Shown: piece by piece, positions 51,431 through 59,999 of the stretch
Position numbering within the stretch: the stretch's first letter is position 1
How the letters are laid out: each line of letters opens with the position of its first letter
Assembly: GCA_000413015.1 (NCBI GenBank)
Contig: KE332515.1
Coordinates: 124,001 to 188,000, forward strand
DNA: 64,000 nucleotides
Reading direction: 5' to 3'
Source: Treponema socranskii subsp. paredis ATCC 35535
GTDB taxonomy: Bacteria > Spirochaetota > Spirochaetia > Treponematales > Treponemataceae
The notes under the pieces: generated by a model
The model's input: only the letters and a program-made list of their open reading frames with translations
Told to the model about the DNA's origin: nothing
The model's database searches: none
Position numbers and translations under genes: made by a program

Positions 51431-51611
51431 TTTTATTGTCCAAGCGCAAGTTTTTGAACTTACATTCGATTAATATCTCTGTTACTTTTTTCTGATTATA
51501 GCATAAAACAATAGACCTTGCATTATGAGCTGTCACAGCTGAGTATTTCAAAATCATAGAAAACTTATATTTTTCCGAGCTTTTATCAAACACTTGAATT
51601 TGCCGCTTCAT
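51423..51611 (-). CDS. Small hypothetical protein, uncertain
   Basis: A 62-residue frame from ATG 51611 (MKRQIQVFDKSSEKYKFSM...), overlapping the next gene by 8 bases in the way coupled genes do. The frame is open back to 51770, but that part overlaps the beta-flower gene and has a different base composition, so it is not counted. There is no ribosome binding site before ATG 51611. It may be a real small gene or the remaining 3' end of a truncated one. Confidence 0.35.
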   Translation of the reverse strand: MKRQIQVFDKSSEKYKFSMILKYSAVTAHNARSIVLCYNQKKVTEILIECKFKNLRLDNKND

Positions 51612-51660
51612 AATGTAATTCAGAAGCGCTGTTTTACGGATGCCGTCGAACGCGTACGTC

Positions 51661-51963
51661 TTACAGCCCATCGTCAAATAATCTTTCCCACGCGTTTTCA
51701 AATACGGTGCGCACCGGCGGCCGCGGAGAATGTGCCATGGGATGCATACCCTTTCCCGGATTTTCGGCATAGCCTGCGTTTCCGAGGTTGCCTTTGTGCA
51801 TGTCCAAAATCATGCCGTCTTTGAGTTCTCCGACATAGCCTCCGCTCAGTTTATGGACGTGTTCGCCCTTGAGCTGTCCGACGGGATTTCCTTCCATGTC
51901 GCGGATGTATGCGCCTTGTACGACGCCGAGCGGGTTTCCCTCTTTATCGAAAATGTATTCCAT
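51661..51963 (-). CDS. Small 4-fold beta-flower-type protein
   Basis: 100 residues from ATG 51963, six bases after AGGAAA; an in-frame TTG two codons earlier is rejected. The first 55 residues contain four similar units: FDKEGNPLGVVQGAYI, DMEGNPVGQLKGEHV, KLSGGYVGELKDGMI and DMHKGNLG. They match the pattern of the domain known as 4-fold beta flower, of unknown function. The C-terminal 35 residues are Pro/Gly-rich, then helical. No signal peptide. It has its own likely promoter. Confidence 0.72.
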   Translation of the reverse strand: MEYIFDKEGNPLGVVQGAYIRDMEGNPVGQLKGEHVHKLSGGYVGELKDGMILDMHKGNLGNAGYAENPGKGMHPMAHSPRPPVRTVFENAWERLFDDGL

Positions 51964-52012
51964 TTGCAATTTCCTTAATAATTTTTTATGCGGTCATATA
52001 TCGGCCGTATAC

Positions 52013-52040
52013 ATTATAGGGAAAATCGCATTTTCTACAA
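52013..52040 (-). promoter_or_regulatory. Probable promoter of the beta-flower gene
   Basis: On the minus strand, TATAAT (52018 to 52013) with TTGTAG (52040 to 52035) 16 bases upstream. It lies 50 bases before the ATG at 51963. Confidence 0.5.
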
Positions 52041-52129
52041 TCGGGTGCGGCAAGGGCGGCTGAAATTATATCGGCGGAAAACAATGCGTGCCGTAAAAAA
52101 ATCGCGGTATTTTCGGCGATAGCCCGCTT

Positions 52130-54202
52130 TTATTCGGTACTGCTTCCGTTGAGGGCGGCGCCGGCAAGGCTGTCGATGTAGTGCGCTGCTGCGGCTTTTT
52201 GTGCGGTCGTACCGGCGTTTTCGAGCGATTCGATCTGTTTCGCTTTTTTTTCTTTCCGTGTATCGTTGAGCTTTTTTGCTTTCCTCATGATTTTTTCCGC
52301 TTCGCCGGCACTCACGCCGAGCGCTTTTGCGACGCTTTCAGTATCGGCACTTGAGAGATTTTCGAGCGTCGTAAATGTTTTTATCAATGTGCGCGCCCGC
52401 TTTTCGCCGACTCCGGGAAGTTCGAGAAATATGCTTACGGTATTTTCTTTGGTGCGGAGACGCTGGTTTTTACTTGTCGCAAAGCGGTGCGTTTCGTCTC
52501 TTACGCGCTGGAGCAGGCGGAGCGCGTCGCTTCTCCGCGGAAGTACGACAGGCGTGCTGTTGCCGGGCCTGTATATTTCTTCGTTTTTTTCGGCAAGTCC
52601 CGCGATGGGTATGTCGATGCCGAGCGATGTGAGTACGCTTTGCACCGCATTCACCTGTCCGATGCCGCCGTCTATGAGAAGGAGGTCGGGCAGTTCCCGT
52701 CCTTCGTTCAAAAGTCTCGTATAGCGTCTGCTCGTCGCTTCACGCATGGATGCGAAGTCGTCGATGATGCCGTCGGTCGTTTTGAGACGGAAATAGCGGT
52801 AGTTTTTTTTGTCGGGGTTGCCGTTGTAAAAACTTATTAAACTTGCGACGGGAAATTTGCCGCCGATGTGCGCGATGTCGAATCCTTCGATACGTACGGG
52901 AAGCGTATCGAGGGCGAGGAGCGTTTTGAGTTCTTCGAGTGCGGGTATGTCGCCCCGTTCGCGCAGGCGCCGCACGATATCTTCATGCGCGTTTTGCTTT
53001 GCCATATTGATGGCTGCCGTGTGGTATTTTACATTTTCGCCTGCATCGGAAACGGGGACGATTTCGGTTTCGGCGCCGAGCGTTTCGGAAAACCATCTTG
53101 CAAGTTCGGCGGGCGAGAGAAAAGCGACGCTTCGATCGGGGAGTTGCGGGGTGCCCCCGCTGGAGGGGGAGCGAGCAACCGTGTGCGAGCGCGGGGGAGG
53201 GCTCTTCCCCGTATCGGTATAAGAATTTTCAATGCCGGATAAATTATTAATTAATAAATTCGGTATATAGATGTGCGGGGGCACTTCGGCTTTGTCGGTA
53301 TAGTATGCGTTGAAAAACTCTCCGATGAGTTCCGCATCTTCGTTTAAACTTACGGTGCGGTAGTTGCCGCGTCCTTCGAGTTTGCCGCCGCGGAGTTTTA
53401 AGACGGTAAAACTTACGAGTTCACCTTCTCTCCAATAGGCGATGTAGTCGCGGTCGTCTCCGTCGAAAGTTTGGACGATGTTCTGTTTTTGCATGATCGA
53501 AAGAGCTGAAAGTCCGTCTCTCAAGCGCGCGGCTTTTTCGAAGTTGAGATTTTCCGATGCCTTTTGCATTTCCGCCTTTATTTTTTTTAGGGTGTCGTCT
53601 CCTTTTCCCTCAAGAAGGCTTTCGATTTCGCCGATGTATTCGGTATAGGCTTCGCGGGAAATTTTTTTGCAGCAGGGCGCGCCGCATCGGCCGATGTGGT
53701 AGTAGAGGCAGGGAGCCTCCCGATCTTTGAGCGTTTTGCACTGTCGCACGGGATAGATGCGGTAGAGCGTGTCGATAAAGGTGTCGAGCGCACCCGCGTC
53801 GGGGTAGGGGCCGAAATAGGTCGAGCCGTCTTCGATGACGCGCCGCGTTTTGATAACGCGCGGAAAATCTTCGTTTGTGATCCGCAAAACGGGATAGGAT
53901 TTGCCGTCTTTCAAATCGATGTTGTAGCGCGGATTGTGTTTTTTAATAAGATTGTTTTCGAGCAGAAAGGCTTCATATTCGTTTGCCGTTGTGATATACT
54001 CGATTGACTCGGCGTGCGCGACGAGGAGTTTCGTTTTGATGTCTTTGCTGCCGGAAAAATACGAGGTGAGGCGGTTTTTCAGATTTTTCGCTTTGCCGAC
54101 ATAGATGACATCTCCCTGCCGGTTCCGCCACAGGTAGACGCCGCTTGAAGAGGGGGCTTGTAATGCCGTTTCGTGTAGTATTTCCCGTACCGCTTTTGCC
54201 AT
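52130..54202 (-). CDS. uvrC: Excinuclease ABC subunit C, with an in-frame insert
   Basis: 690 residues from ATG 54202; upstream in-frame codons are not supported. UvrC makes both cuts in nucleotide excision repair. Present are the N-terminal GIY-YIG nuclease domain (GVYLWRNRQGDVIYVGKAKNLKNRL), the UVR motif region (KIKAEMQKASENLNFEKAARLRD), the RNase H-like nuclease (FDIAHIGGKFPVASLI; PDLLLIDGGIGQVNA) and the C-terminal helix-hairpin-helix pair (LELPGVGEKRARTLI). Between the second and third domains, about codons 310-365 carry a Pro/Ser-rich insert encoded by a palindromic GC-rich repeat. About 690 residues is longer than the usual 600. Confidence 0.93.
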   Translation of the reverse strand: MAKAVREILHETALQAPSSSGVYLWRNRQGDVIYVGKAKNLKNRLTSYFSGSKDIKTKLLVAHAESIEYITTANEYEAFLLENNLIKKHNPRYNIDLKDGKSYPVLRITNEDFPRVIKTRRVIEDGSTYFGPYPDAGALDTFIDTLYRIYPVRQCKTLKDREAPCLYYHIGRCGAPCCKKISREAYTEYIGEIESLLEGKGDDTLKKIKAEMQKASENLNFEKAARLRDGLSALSIMQKQNIVQTFDGDDRDYIAYWREGELVSFTVLKLRGGKLEGRGNYRTVSLNEDAELIGEFFNAYYTDKAEVPPHIYIPNLLINNLSGIENSYTDTGKSPPPRSHTVARSPSSGGTPQLPDRSVAFLSPAELARWFSETLGAETEIVPVSDAGENVKYHTAAINMAKQNAHEDIVRRLRERGDIPALEELKTLLALDTLPVRIEGFDIAHIGGKFPVASLISFYNGNPDKKNYRYFRLKTTDGIIDDFASMREATSRRYTRLLNEGRELPDLLLIDGGIGQVNAVQSVLTSLGIDIPIAGLAEKNEEIYRPGNSTPVVLPRRSDALRLLQRVRDETHRFATSKNQRLRTKENTVSIFLELPGVGEKRARTLIKTFTTLENLSSADTESVAKALGVSAGEAEKIMRKAKKLNDTRKEKKAKQIESLENAGTTAQKAAAAHYIDSLAGAALNGSSTE
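53140..53235 (-). repeat. Palindromic GC-rich repeat inserted in uvrC
   Basis: The stretch contains CCCCCGC (53154-53160) and its complement GCGGGGG (53191-53197) and other short G/C-run inverted pairs. It is read in frame and encodes a Pro/Ser/Arg-rich peptide (SPPPRSHTVARSPSSGGTP) that looks nothing like UvrC. An AT-rich piece (ATTATTAATTAATAA, 53244-53258) follows. The composition differs sharply from the gene around it. Confidence 0.6.
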
Positions 54203-54203
54203 A

Positions 54204-55871
54204 GTGCCTATGTGTTTTCCGTATAATAAAAAAATAACGATTTTGTCCGCGCTTCGTCCAGTGCGCGCACTTGCCGCTTCGTGCACTCTTCATCCGGTGC
54301 GCGCTTTCGCTTTATCGAGCGCTCTTCGTCCGGTGCATGTATTTTTCGTTTCGCGGACGCTTCGCTTTCGCGCGTGCCTTTTATTGTACGCGCTTTCGGC
54401 CGTTTTGTGTATCCGTCCCGCCTTTGCCGATTCGATGACGATCGGCGGAAGCGAAGGCTGGTCGAAGCTTTCGCTCAGGAGAGGCGTTACGGAGGGGACG
54501 GGACGCTTCGGCTATCCGTGTATCGAACTTGCCACCGACAGCCGTGTTCAGGACGCGATGACGGACATGCTTTTCGATTTCGAAGAAAAGCCCTTTGCGG
54601 ATAAAACGGGGCATTACACTGTGACTAAAAACGCCCTTTTGCTTTCGGGAAAATCGGCGATGGGAAAAGGCGCCGCTCTTTCCCGCGGTACGGGCGGTAT
54701 ATCGCTTCGCGGAAAGCGTGGAGCGCTTTTCGGTACGGAAGGACCTGCTCCGTCGTTTTATATTGAGTTTTGGCTTTCGCCTGCGGTTGCGGAAAACGGC
54801 GAAGTCGTTTTTAATTGGAGATCATCGCGCAGCATCGGACGCAGCATCGTATATCAGATGATCACGGCGTCTTTTTATCAAAATCATCTTTCGTGGACCT
54901 TTTCGAATCTCTTCGACGGATACGATAAAGGCGACGTGACGCTTTCAGGCATTACGACGCTGATTCCCGGAACGTGGGCGCATCACTCGATCGCTTTCGA
55001 CGAAGAGAGCGGGTGTATCGAATACCGCGTGAACGGCATGCTCGAAGCGATCGCCTACGTTACATCGACCGGCCGCGCGTCGGGTTCGGTGTATCCGGTG
55101 TATTTCGGCGTGCCTGCGGATATCGAACTGTGCCGAAAGTATACGGGAAGCATCGACGATTTCCGCATACAAAAGGGAACCTACAACGATGCGATGCTGC
55201 AAAAATCGGAAAACGCGTCGGCCCTCGGATACGCGAAGTACCGCGCGTCCGGCGGGCGCATCGAAACGCAGCCGCTTTTGACGTCGGTCGCATCTTCTCT
55301 CAATTCGGTGACGGCGGTGATGAGCGAACCGGATCAAACTGCAGTTCGTCTCTATGTGCGGAGCGGCGACAATATTTTCGGATGGACGGATTCGTACCCC
55401 GCGTGGCGTCCGGTGCGAAGCGGAGAAGCGATTTCGGGCGTAAACGGTTTGTATTTTCAAATAGCCGCCGATCTTTATCCCGACGGGAACGGATCCCGCA
55501 CTCCGTCGCTTACGCAAATCGATATCGATTATACGGTGCCGCCTTTGCCGCTTCCTCCTTTTACCGTAAAAGCGGCTTCCGGTGACGGAAGCGTAACGCT
55601 TTCGTGGGCGCATTCCGTCGACGAAAATGCGGGCGGTTATTACGTTTACTACGGCACGAGACCTGGCGAATACCTCGGACGCCTTGCACGCGAAGGCTCA
55701 TCGCCTGTCGATGCGGGTTTTTCGCAGTCCTTGACGCTCACGAATCTTAAAAACGGAACGATTTATTATTTTGCGGTCGCATCTTATTCGAAACTCGACA
55801 GACGCATAGTCGGTCCGCTTTCGCGCGAAACCTATGCGCGCCCCGCATCGGACGGCAATTATGGCAAGTGA
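54204..55871 (+). CDS. Exported protein with ConA/LamG-like and fibronectin type III domains
   Basis: The open frame has 555 codons from GTG 54204, but the true start may be later, for example GTG 54333, since a signal peptide is visible only at about residues 54-76 (ACLLLYALSAVLCIRPAFA). The first 50 codons are imperfect 12-residue repeats. Residues about 165-315 resemble a concanavalin/LamG fold (FYIEFWLSPAVAENGEVVFNW; GTWAHHSIAFDEESGCIEYRVNG). Residues about 455-545 form one fibronectin type III domain (KAASGDGSVTLSWAHSVDENAGGYYVYYG). Likely periplasmic or surface-exposed. It overlaps the next TPR gene by 11 bases. Confidence 0.75.
   Translation: MPMCFPYNKKITILSALRPVRALAASCTLHPVRAFALSSALRPVHVFFVSRTLRFRACLLLYALSAVLCIRPAFADSMTIGGSEGWSKLSLRRGVTEGTGRFGYPCIELATDSRVQDAMTDMLFDFEEKPFADKTGHYTVTKNALLLSGKSAMGKGAALSRGTGGISLRGKRGALFGTEGPAPSFYIEFWLSPAVAENGEVVFNWRSSRSIGRSIVYQMITASFYQNHLSWTFSNLFDGYDKGDVTLSGITTLIPGTWAHHSIAFDEESGCIEYRVNGMLEAIAYVTSTGRASGSVYPVYFGVPADIELCRKYTGSIDDFRIQKGTYNDAMLQKSENASALGYAKYRASGGRIETQPLLTSVASSLNSVTAVMSEPDQTAVRLYVRSGDNIFGWTDSYPAWRPVRSGEAISGVNGLYFQIAADLYPDGNGSRTPSLTQIDIDYTVPPLPLPPFTVKAASGDGSVTLSWAHSVDENAGGYYVYYGTRPGEYLGRLAREGSSPVDAGFSQSLTLTNLKNGTIYYFAVASYSKLDRRIVGPLSRETYARPASDGNYGK
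54240..54375 (+). repeat. 36-bp imperfect tandem repeat
   Basis: About 3.5 units of roughly 36 bases, each beginning with a version of GCGCTTCGTCCGGTGC. Translated, the units read SALRPVRALAAS, CTLHPVRAFALS, SALRPVHVFFVS and RTLRFRA. They lie between the divergent uvrC start and the signal peptide of the FN3 protein, so they are either the N-terminal end of that protein or part of its 5' leader. Confidence 0.6.
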
Positions 55872-58749
55872 AAGGGCGGAGGAGAATAAATTCGTTTTGC
55901 GCCGTGCGGCGGCGGCTCTTGCGTCCCGCGATTTTGAACTCGCCGCGCGCTTGTATAAGGGCTTGTTAAAAAACGATCCCGAAAACCGCGATGTGCTTTT
56001 TGCGCTCGGCGACGTGTACGTCAAATCGGGCGACGATGCGCGCGCTCTTCCTTATTACGAAAAAATTAATAAAATTGATCCGAACGATGCGGCCTCTCTC
56101 AACGCAACGGGCGGCATTTACCGGAGGCTCGGCCGCTATGACGATGCTCTCCGCTGTCTCCGTGCAGCTCTCTCCGCAGGCGGCGATAAAACTGCGATAC
56201 AGTATAATTTGGGATTTACCTATCGTTCGATGGGAGATTACGATAAGGCGATCGAGTGCTTCGACTCGGTTATCGCCTCCGATCCGGGCGATACGCTTGC
56301 ATACAATCATTTGGGCGCCATCTATGCGCTTCGCAAAGAATATCAAAAAGCGATGACGGCGTATAAACGTGGCTTGCAAATCGATCCGAATCATCCGGTA
56401 CTGCAGTTGAATCTTGCCGAAACGTATGAAGCCGTCGGTGCGGACGGGGAAGCGGCCGCTGCATACGAAGCGGCTCTTCGTGCAAAACCCGGAAAAACGG
56501 AAGCGGTTCGAAAATATGCAGCGCTTTTGCTCCGCCGTCATAAGACGGAAAGGGCTGCCGCCGTCGTTACCAAGGCGATCGCTCTGCATCCGTCCGATGC
56601 GGGGCTTTTTGCGCTGCTCGGCCGCATAGCGCTCAAGCGATTTGATTATGAAGCTGCCGTTTCCGCTTTTAAAAAAGCTTTGAAGTTCGATCCGAAAAAT
56701 ACGACCGTTATTTCCTGTCTTGCCGATGCGTATGAAAAAAAAGGCGCGCTTGAAAACGGGGCAGCCCTCATTCGTCAGGCTGAAAACGATTTTCCGGAGG
56801 ACGCCTCAGTCGGAGAGCAATATGTCCGCACGCTTCTTTCAGCCCGTGATTATGAAAGCGCATTTGCAAAGCTTAAAGCGCTCTATGCGGAAAATCAAAA
56901 CGATGTGCAAATCCTCGATCTCTACGGACAGTATTGTATTTGCAGGGGAGAAGATGAAAAAGCCGCTTCCTGTTATAAAAAAATAAATTCGATCGACTCT
57001 CAATATTTTGCGTATGAAAAATCGGCGGCTCGGCGCTTTATGCAAACGGGGCGATTCGATAAGGCGCGGAATTTTATCGTTCGCTATCTTTCAAAATATC
57101 CGAGCGATGAAGAAGCGCTCGTGCTTTCGGCGGAAATCGATACGGAAGAAGGGAAGCTGTCGTCCGCGCTTGCCGCTTACCGTGCCGCCCTCGCCGTAGA
57201 CGGCGGCAATGTTTCGGCAAAAAACGAAAGTGCGCGTATCGAAAAATTATTAAAAGAGGCGGACGGTACGCAAAGCGATTATGCTGCGGATGAAAATGAT
57301 GATACAACGGGCGCGGAAATCGTTATGGATTCTCCCGAAACGAAAGCCGCCGAAGATTCCGTTTACGGACATGTTCGCACGGACGACGATTTTTTCGATT
57401 TTGATCTTGCGGGTGAAAGCCTTTTAAAAGCCGACGACGAAATCGATCCGTTTACGATTGCCGATCAAGAAAGCGATGAGGAAATACGGGATTCCGAAGC
57501 GGAAGGTTTGGATCTTCTCATTCCTCCCGACCGTCCGATCGACAAAGACGCGTCTTCGCGGCCTGCCGGGAGCGATGATATTTTCGACGGGAGGACGGGG
57601 CCTGCTGCAGGAATCGATGAAAGTCTTTCCGGAAATATAGAAGACGCCTTTGACACGGAAAATATCGATGCGGGATTTGAAACTCCGACCCTTTTGCCTC
57701 GAAGCAAAGCTAAACGCGTAAATTACGAAGACGAACCCATTTCGATAGCCGAAGACGCGCCCGCTCCTTTGTCCGAAGCGGCGATCGGAAGCGGGCGGGG
57801 GTGGACGGATGCCGAGCGCGCGCTTTCCGCTGAAAAAAAAGCGCGAGCGGAATCCGGTGCGAGAGAAGGAGTGTCTGAGGAGTCTTCGTTGCCTATGCAG
57901 GGTGCGCACGAAGCTGCGGGTTCGCTTTCTCCCGAACGCATCTCCGAAGCCGAACTCCGAACGGCTGAAGCCGCTTCCCGAAAATTTGAAGCCGCATTGA
58001 AAGCCGTAAATGCCCGCCGCGCGGATGAACTTGAAGCTTTACGCCGTTCCTACGATGAGGTGCATCGGTCTCGCAAAGCCGCGCGCGATACCGTCAATGA
58101 AATGCGCGAGCTTATCGGTTCGATGAAAAAAAGCGTCGAACGAATACGGTCCGATGCCGAAAATGCGGAGGCGAACGGCAAAGGCGCGTCCGAAAATGCC
58201 GTGAAAAAAATACGGGATGCGGCCGAAAAAGCTCTTTCCGAAACGGATGCAAACGGAGATATTTCAAAACGAACAGGCGGTGAAGGGCGCAGAGATGGGA
58301 TGCCTCGAGATTTTAACGCCGCGCTTGAAAAAGCCGTGCGTGCGCTTCCCGATATCGCTTCGGCACTGCAAGATAAAAAAAGTGCGAGTGACTTTGCAAT
58401 CGAATTGGATCTTTTTAAAAAGCTCCGCGCCATGTGCGATTTTTTACCTTCGCTGCGAAAAGAAAAATTTATGAAAAGCCGAACGAGGCTTTTGCTCGAT
58501 TACGTGATAGCGCGTCTTTCCGGAAAGCCGGGGCTGCTTGCGACGGCCGAAGTGCTCAGAAAGATAAAACTGCCCGCAGGTCTTTTGGAAAACGGAGCTA
58601 CATCCTTTTCCTCACTTACCGATGAACAGCTCGTACCGCTTGTCATCCACGATATGCGGACGAAACTTGCCGATTTGCCGGATGCATCCCTTGCTGCGGC
58701 TCTCGACGCTGCCGCATCGGAAGCTCTCGAAAACGCACGGGGACGCTGA
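55861..58749 (+). CDS. Large TPR protein with acidic linker and coiled coil
   Basis: 962 residues from ATG 55861. About ten or more TPR units fill residues 1-465 (NDPENRDVLFALGDVYVKSGDDARALPYYEKI; GDTLAYNHLGAIYALRKEYQKAMTAYKRGL). An acidic, low-complexity linker follows (about 470-690, many Asp/Glu/Ala/Ser). A coiled coil of about 90 residues (EALRRSYDEVHRSRKAARDTVNEM) comes next, and then a helical C-terminal domain. No signal peptide, so probably cytoplasmic. The start overlaps the FN3 gene end by 11 bases. It is likely a scaffold for protein assembly; partners unknown. Confidence 0.8.
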   Translation: MASERAEENKFVLRRAAAALASRDFELAARLYKGLLKNDPENRDVLFALGDVYVKSGDDARALPYYEKINKIDPNDAASLNATGGIYRRLGRYDDALRCLRAALSAGGDKTAIQYNLGFTYRSMGDYDKAIECFDSVIASDPGDTLAYNHLGAIYALRKEYQKAMTAYKRGLQIDPNHPVLQLNLAETYEAVGADGEAAAAYEAALRAKPGKTEAVRKYAALLLRRHKTERAAAVVTKAIALHPSDAGLFALLGRIALKRFDYEAAVSAFKKALKFDPKNTTVISCLADAYEKKGALENGAALIRQAENDFPEDASVGEQYVRTLLSARDYESAFAKLKALYAENQNDVQILDLYGQYCICRGEDEKAASCYKKINSIDSQYFAYEKSAARRFMQTGRFDKARNFIVRYLSKYPSDEEALVLSAEIDTEEGKLSSALAAYRAALAVDGGNVSAKNESARIEKLLKEADGTQSDYAADENDDTTGAEIVMDSPETKAAEDSVYGHVRTDDDFFDFDLAGESLLKADDEIDPFTIADQESDEEIRDSEAEGLDLLIPPDRPIDKDASSRPAGSDDIFDGRTGPAAGIDESLSGNIEDAFDTENIDAGFETPTLLPRSKAKRVNYEDEPISIAEDAPAPLSEAAIGSGRGWTDAERALSAEKKARAESGAREGVSEESSLPMQGAHEAAGSLSPERISEAELRTAEAASRKFEAALKAVNARRADELEALRRSYDEVHRSRKAARDTVNEMRELIGSMKKSVERIRSDAENAEANGKGASENAVKKIRDAAEKALSETDANGDISKRTGGEGRRDGMPRDFNAALEKAVRALPDIASALQDKKSASDFAIELDLFKKLRAMCDFLPSLRKEKFMKSRTRLLLDYVIARLSGKPGLLATAEVLRKIKLPAGLLENGATSFSSLTDEQLVPLVIHDMRTKLADLPDASLAAALDAAASEALENARGR

Positions 58750-58783
58750 GTTCGCTCCGTCTCAATGCGGCCCCGCAAATTAA

Positions 58784-59929
58784 TTATAATTTAATAATTC
58801 TCGAATGCGTTATAACTTCGTTACCGCTGTCGGTGATGAGTACGTCGTTTTCAAGCCGGCAGCCTCCGAGCTCTTCGTCGTAGAGTCCCGGTTCAAGCGT
58901 TACGATCATGCCCGGTTTAAAAACGAGGGTTTCGGCCGCTTTGAGATTGACGCGCGGAGACTCGTGTATTTCTAGGCCGATCGCATGTCCGAGACCGTGC
59001 GGCATTTTCCGTTTTCCCGCCGCAAATACTTCGTCCGCTTTTATCGCGGCATTTCGAATCGAAAGGCCGGGCTTGTACAGTTTGAGACATTCGTCATAGG
59101 CTTTTTGCACGAGATCGATGAGCTTTCCCTGTGCAGCGGAAAGCTTACCGCGTGCAACCGTGACCGTCGTATCGCTCGTGTAGCCGTTTACGACGACGCC
59201 GAAATCGAGAATCGACAGTCCCGAATCCGCCCATTTTCCGGCAGTGTAATTCGGAAAACAGTGGATACCCCAGCTGCGTTCCGGTCCCGCCGCGAGCGTG
59301 TCGAACCCCGTCCGTTCGCAGCCGTGAGCGCGGCATTCCCTTTCAATAAGCAATGCGACATCCGTTTCCGTTACGAGCTTTTTCGATTTGATACCCTCTT
59401 CAACCGTGTCGATTATTAAATCTCCGATACGAGCGGCTTCTTTCGTACATGCGATTTCATACTCGTCTTTTATCATGCGCAGTTCGATCACATAGTGATG
59501 AACGCTGTTTTCCCGGCAATGAATATCGCAGCCTTCGAGTGCATCGATGTATTTTAAAAATTCGGGATAGGTCGTCGAAGGCGGCAGTTCGACTTTTTTG
59601 TTTTTTAAGTGACCGCTTTCGCTGAGTACCGCTTTTACCGCATCGATCGCGGTATTTTTATATTTCGTATACGGTACGACTTTATCTGCGAATGCATATC
59701 GTTTCGCCATGATTTCATCCCACGGAACGAGTACCGAATACGCATCGTCGAATACGATCAAAACCGCATCGTTTATGTGGCCTGAAAGATAGCGCACCGC
59801 GCTTTCGCGTTTTTCTTCACTGTCGATAAAGACTGCCGCACCGATGCCGTTTTGTTTCATAAAGCGAGCGACACGCGCACGGCGCTCGGTATACATCTTT
59901 TTAAATTCATCTGTTGTCGGTATTTTCAT
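58784..59929 (-). CDS. M24-family aminopeptidase (Xaa-Pro peptidase type)
   Basis: 381 residues. The N-terminal creatinase-like domain (1-130) precedes a pita-bread M24 domain. All five metal ligands are visible in order: Asp in LSILDFG, Asp in YTSDTTV, His in PHGLGHAIGLEIHESPR, Glu in VTLEPGLYD and Glu in GGCRLENDVLI. It removes an N-terminal residue before proline from peptides. Start ATG follows AAGGA. It is convergent with the TPR gene, and nucleoside transporter genes lie upstream on the same strand. Confidence 0.93.
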   Translation of the reverse strand: MKIPTTDEFKKMYTERRARVARFMKQNGIGAAVFIDSEEKRESAVRYLSGHINDAVLIVFDDAYSVLVPWDEIMAKRYAFADKVVPYTKYKNTAIDAVKAVLSESGHLKNKKVELPPSTTYPEFLKYIDALEGCDIHCRENSVHHYVIELRMIKDEYEIACTKEAARIGDLIIDTVEEGIKSKKLVTETDVALLIERECRAHGCERTGFDTLAAGPERSWGIHCFPNYTAGKWADSGLSILDFGVVVNGYTSDTTVTVARGKLSAAQGKLIDLVQKAYDECLKLYKPGLSIRNAAIKADEVFAAGKRKMPHGLGHAIGLEIHESPRVNLKAAETLVFKPGMIVTLEPGLYDEELGGCRLENDVLITDSGNEVITHSRIIKL

Positions 59930-59999
59930 ATATATTCCTTGTATATAAATATAGCGATTTTTTTATATTTCGGAAAGCGAAGCGGCGATTTAGAGCGTT

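Noticed and set aside
52130-53300. Frameshift or pseudogene status of uvrC
   Set aside because: The frame is continuous and all domains, including those after the insert, are intact.
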